Positions 13,595 to 15,707 of a DNA stretch of 15,707 nucleotides are shown piece by piece (position 1 is the stretch's first letter; each line of letters begins with the position of its first letter). The translations under genes were made by a program, and so were the position numbers. The stretch is from an uncultured Pseudomonadota bacterium. Lineage in GTDB: Bacteria; Pseudomonadota; Gammaproteobacteria; Methylococcales; Methylomonadaceae. The stretch lies in assembly GCA_903902945.1 (NCBI GenBank), contig CAIUWU010000136.1, positions 1 through 15,707 on the forward strand. The letters are read 5' to 3'. The notes beneath the pieces are model-generated. The model searched no databases, had not been told where the DNA came from, and was given only the letters and a program-made list of their open reading frames with translations.

Positions 13595-14056
13595 TTAAAA
13601 CGGAATATCGTCATCAAAATCATCAAATGAGGCCGGAGCGGCTGGTGCGCTAGCGGGCGCTGACGGACGTGAATCAAACTGCGCAGCAGAAGGTGCGGCA
13701 TTATCCGAATAACTGGCTGTGCCGCCGCTGCGGCTATCCAGCATATGCATTTCATCGGCAACAATCTCGGTCGTATAACGATCCTGACCATCCTGCCCCT
13801 GCCATTTCTGGGTACGGATGCGGCCCTCGACATAGGCTTGGCTGCCTTTTTTCAGATATTCGCCGGCAATCTTGGCCAGACCGCCAAAGAACACCACCCG
13901 ATGCCATTCGGTTTCTTCTTTACGCTCACCGGTATTACGATCACGCCAGCGACGGCTGGTTGCCAGTCTGATAGAAGTAATCGCATCACCGCTGGGCATA
14001 TAACGCACTTCAGGATCAGCACCTAAACGACCAATCAAAATAACCTTGTTTAACAT
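13595..14056 (-). CDS. ssb: Single-stranded DNA-binding protein
   Basis: SSB coats single-stranded DNA in replication, repair and recombination and recruits partners through its tail. Seen: 153 residues. The OB-fold domain covers about 1-108, opening with MLNKVILIGRLGADPEVRYM and continuing with WHRVVFFG and AYVEGRIRTQKW. A flexible Ala/Pro/Ser-rich linker follows, and the acidic tip DFDDDIPF (146-153) is the protein-interaction tail. A strong AAGGAG site precedes the ATG. It is 58 nt downstream of the MFS gene on the same strand; that gap carries a 6-bp-arm inverted repeat AATTCT-AG-AGAATT (14081-14094) that might regulate it. The uvrA / MFS-ssb arrangement matches Pseudomonas. No GTTC-N7-GTTC site is visible here. 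Confidence 0.97.
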   Translation of the reverse strand: MLNKVILIGRLGADPEVRYMPSGDAITSIRLATSRRWRDRNTGERKEETEWHRVVFFGGLAKIAGEYLKKGSQAYVEGRIRTQKWQGQDGQDRYTTEIVADEMHMLDSRSGGTASYSDNAAPSAAQFDSRPSAPASAPAAPASFDDFDDDIPF

Positions 14057-14080
14057 GAAATCTCCTTAACAGATCTTGAA

Positions 14081-14094
14081 AATTCTAGAGAATT
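14081..14094. promoter_or_regulatory. Inverted repeat upstream of ssb
   Basis: AATTCT and AGAATT are exact reverse complements around a 2-nt centre, 25 nt upstream of the ssb start. It is AT-rich and could be an operator or simply AT-rich chance. It does not match either LexA operator form. Confidence 0.25.
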
Positions 14095-14114
14095 AAAACG
14101 TCCGGCCTTAATCG

Positions 14115-15497
14115 TCACCAGTTAGCCAAAAACTGACTTAATTGCTGTTTATCAAGCTTTTGATTATCGACTTTTAAATAAGCCGACTGCTCCTGAAAAT
14201 GCAGACTAACTTCTTCGACACCTTCAATCATCAATAATTGCTTTGAAAACTGCTCCGCCTGCTCGGGCAAAACATGACGCAAAGATAGCAACAAATTGGC
14301 CACATAACGCGGTGGCGACATAAATGCCGCAATTAACAACCAGCTGGCCGCTATGGCAACCGAAAACACAAATACGGCGGTGACACCGTATTCACAATAC
14401 AACCAGCCACCTGATGCTCCGCCCAAAAAAGCCCCCATAAACTGGGCACTGGAATAAATACCCATCGCGGTACCTTTTAAATCGCCCGGGGCGGTTTTAG
14501 AAATCAGTGATGGCAAGGTTGCTTCCAGCAGGTTAAATCCACAAAAAAACAGCCACAAACAGGCGATCAGCCCAACCAGCTCACCATGAAACACGCTGAA
14601 GCCCAGATTAGACAAAATCAACACCGAAATGGCTCCCAGAAATACCTTTTTCATCTGCCGTTTCTTTTCCGCAATGATCACAAACGGAATAATCATTGCC
14701 ATCGAGGTCACCAGCACGGGTAGATAGACCATCCAGTGGCTGGCAGAAGATAGTCCGGCATCGCGCATTTGCAACGGGACCACTACAAAACTGGCCATCA
14801 GAATCAAATGCAACGCAAAAATACCGTAGTTCAGACGCAGTAATTCAGGATTTTTAATCACGCTGCCGAGTTCGGAAGGAATGTATTCCGCTTCACGATG
14901 AATACTGATTCTTTGCGGATTTGGCACTATAAACAGCATCACCAGAATCGCCAGCAGCGCCAGAACCGCAATCATCCAGAAAATACCACTGATACCAAAC
15001 TGTCCGGCGATAATCGGCCCCAAAGTAATTGCCACCCCAAATGACACGCCAATACTGGCACCAATAGTGGCCATTGCTTTGGTGCGATGCACTTCCTGAG
15101 TCAAATCCGCCAGCAAGGCCATGACCGCCGCCGATACCGCCCCACACCCCTGCAAGGCCCGACCAATCAGAACGCCATAAATATCGGTCGCCAGCGCAGC
15201 AACCACGCTGCCCAGTACAAACAGCACCAACCCACTGATGATCACCGTTTTACGGCTGAGCTTATCCGACAACAACCCGAACGGAATTTGCAACACTGCC
15301 TGGGTCAGACCATAGATGCCCATCGTCAGACCTACCAGTTTGGGTGTGGAACCCGGCATTTGTTCGGTGAACAGCGACATCACCGGTAACAGCATGAACA
15401 AACCCAGCATTCTTAGTGCATAAATACTTGCCAGAGAGACTGTTGCCCGCTTTTCCATCGCGGTCATTGGACTGGTAATATCCTGAACCTGTGTCAA
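14115..15497 (-). CDS. YajR-like MFS transporter with C-terminal cytoplasmic domain
   Basis: Seen: 460 residues with twelve hydrophobic segments between about 20 and 395. MFS motif A is GLLSDKLSRK at 74-83, after helix 2, and the region around GRALQGCGAVSAAVMALLAD (112-131) is helix 4 with its motif B arginine. A soluble tail from about 400 (IEGVEEVSLHFQEQSAYLKVD) resembles the ferredoxin-like YAM domain of E. coli YajR, which has a similar length. Known: this class are proton-driven exporters of uncertain substrate. Start choice: TTG at 15497 is preceded by GGGGAG at 7 nt, whereas the later in-frame ATGs at 15467 and 15458 lack a good ribosome site. It lies divergent from uvrA and upstream of ssb, an arrangement shared with Pseudomonas. 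Confidence 0.9.
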   Translation of the reverse strand: MTQVQDITSPMTAMEKRATVSLASIYALRMLGLFMLLPVMSLFTEQMPGSTPKLVGLTMGIYGLTQAVLQIPFGLLSDKLSRKTVIISGLVLFVLGSVVAALATDIYGVLIGRALQGCGAVSAAVMALLADLTQEVHRTKAMATIGASIGVSFGVAITLGPIIAGQFGISGIFWMIAVLALLAILVMLFIVPNPQRISIHREAEYIPSELGSVIKNPELLRLNYGIFALHLILMASFVVVPLQMRDAGLSSASHWMVYLPVLVTSMAMIIPFVIIAEKKRQMKKVFLGAISVLILSNLGFSVFHGELVGLIACLWLFFCGFNLLEATLPSLISKTAPGDLKGTAMGIYSSAQFMGAFLGGASGGWLYCEYGVTAVFVFSVAIAASWLLIAAFMSPPRYVANLLLSLRHVLPEQAEQFSKQLLMIEGVEEVSLHFQEQSAYLKVDNQKLDKQQLSQFLANW

Positions 15498-15511
15498 ACC
15501 TTCACTCCCCT

Positions 15512-15541
15512 TTGCCTTAAACCAATAAAGCCACGTATAGT
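15512..15541 (+). promoter_or_regulatory. Candidate promoter of uvrA
   Basis: TTGCCT (15512-15517) and TATAGT (15536-15541, 5 of 6 matches) are 18 nt apart, pointing to a start near 15549 and a leader of about 26 nt. It lies in the 77-nt divergent gap shared with the MFS gene. A single GTTC half-site (15547-15550) follows, but its partner at 11 nt is TTGC, so I do not call a LexA box. Confidence 0.5.
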
Positions 15542-15574
15542 ATCAGGTTCTTTACATTGCAGGAATTCAGAGCA

Positions 15575-15707
15575 TTGGACACCATCAGTATTCGCGGCGC
15601 CCGCACTCATAATTTAAAAAACATTGATCTTGATTTACCTCGCGATAGCCTGATCGTGATTACCGGCCTGTCCGGCTCGGGTAAATCATCACTGGCGTTC
15701 GATACCA
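15575..15707 (+). CDS. uvrA: UvrA, excinuclease ABC subunit A (5' end only)
   Basis: UvrA is the ATPase that finds bulky DNA lesions and loads UvrB in nucleotide excision repair. Seen: 44 codons before the window ends, reading MDTISIRGARTHNLKNIDLD with the first Walker A motif GLSGSGKS at 31-38 and SSLAFDT after it, an unmistakable UvrA N-terminus. The start is TTG; no ATG in frame lies upstream, and AGGAA sits 9-10 nt before the TTG. An earlier TTG at 15557 would add six residues not seen in the family. The gene continues to the right for roughly 2.7 kb judged from family size. It is divergent from the MFS-ssb pair. Confidence 0.95.
   Translation, partial: MDTISIRGARTHNLKNIDLDLPRDSLIVITGLSGSGKSSLAFDT

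Noticed and set aside
15543..15561. Possible LexA site in the uvrA promoter
   Set aside because: GTTCTTTACATTGCA has only one correct half; the second half is TTGC rather than GTTC, and no CTGT-N8-ACAG site is present.

Overview
This window is a gene-dense piece of a gammaproteobacterial chromosome at roughly 50% GC. The divergent uvrA / MFS-ssb arrangement at the right end is the one known from Pseudomonas, and the proteins look gammaproteobacterial. Several short, low-complexity proteins and the overall flavour make me suspect a methanotroph (Methylococcales), but that is an impression, not proof. There are no tRNA or rRNA genes, insertion sequences, phage genes or CRISPR arrays.

Left part (1-7406, all minus strand): nine genes with very small gaps or overlaps look like one long transcription unit read right to left. 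The order is sucC, sucD (succinyl-CoA synthetase), nadE (glutamine-dependent NAD+ synthetase), an unknown exported protein, a Gdx/SugE-type SMR exporter, tusB, a TusE/DsrC protein, rimO (S12 methylthiotransferase) and a HinT-type HIT protein cut by the window edge. The tus genes and rimO link the unit to sulfur transfer onto tRNA and ribosomal protein. A candidate promoter lies just upstream of sucC.

Middle (7407-12139): two unrecognised low-complexity proteins (170 aa with a membrane anchor, 193 aa with a duplicated C-terminal motif) flank a HAD-family phosphatase and tex, a large RNA-binding transcription accessory factor. Strong hairpins follow several of these genes.

Right part (12140-15707): lexA is followed closely by a 50-aa single-pass membrane peptide and a NIF3-like protein, forming a probable SOS operon. 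The lexA promoter carries two 15-bp sites, GTTC-N7-GTTC and GAAC-N7-GAAC, the form of SOS box known from Alphaproteobacteria rather than the CTGT-N8-ACAG form of most Gammaproteobacteria. Facing this operon are ssb and a YajR-like MFS transporter, with uvrA starting divergently at the edge. The most interesting items are the atypical LexA operators and the possibility that the small membrane peptide is an SOS-induced division inhibitor standing where Pseudomonas has sulA.
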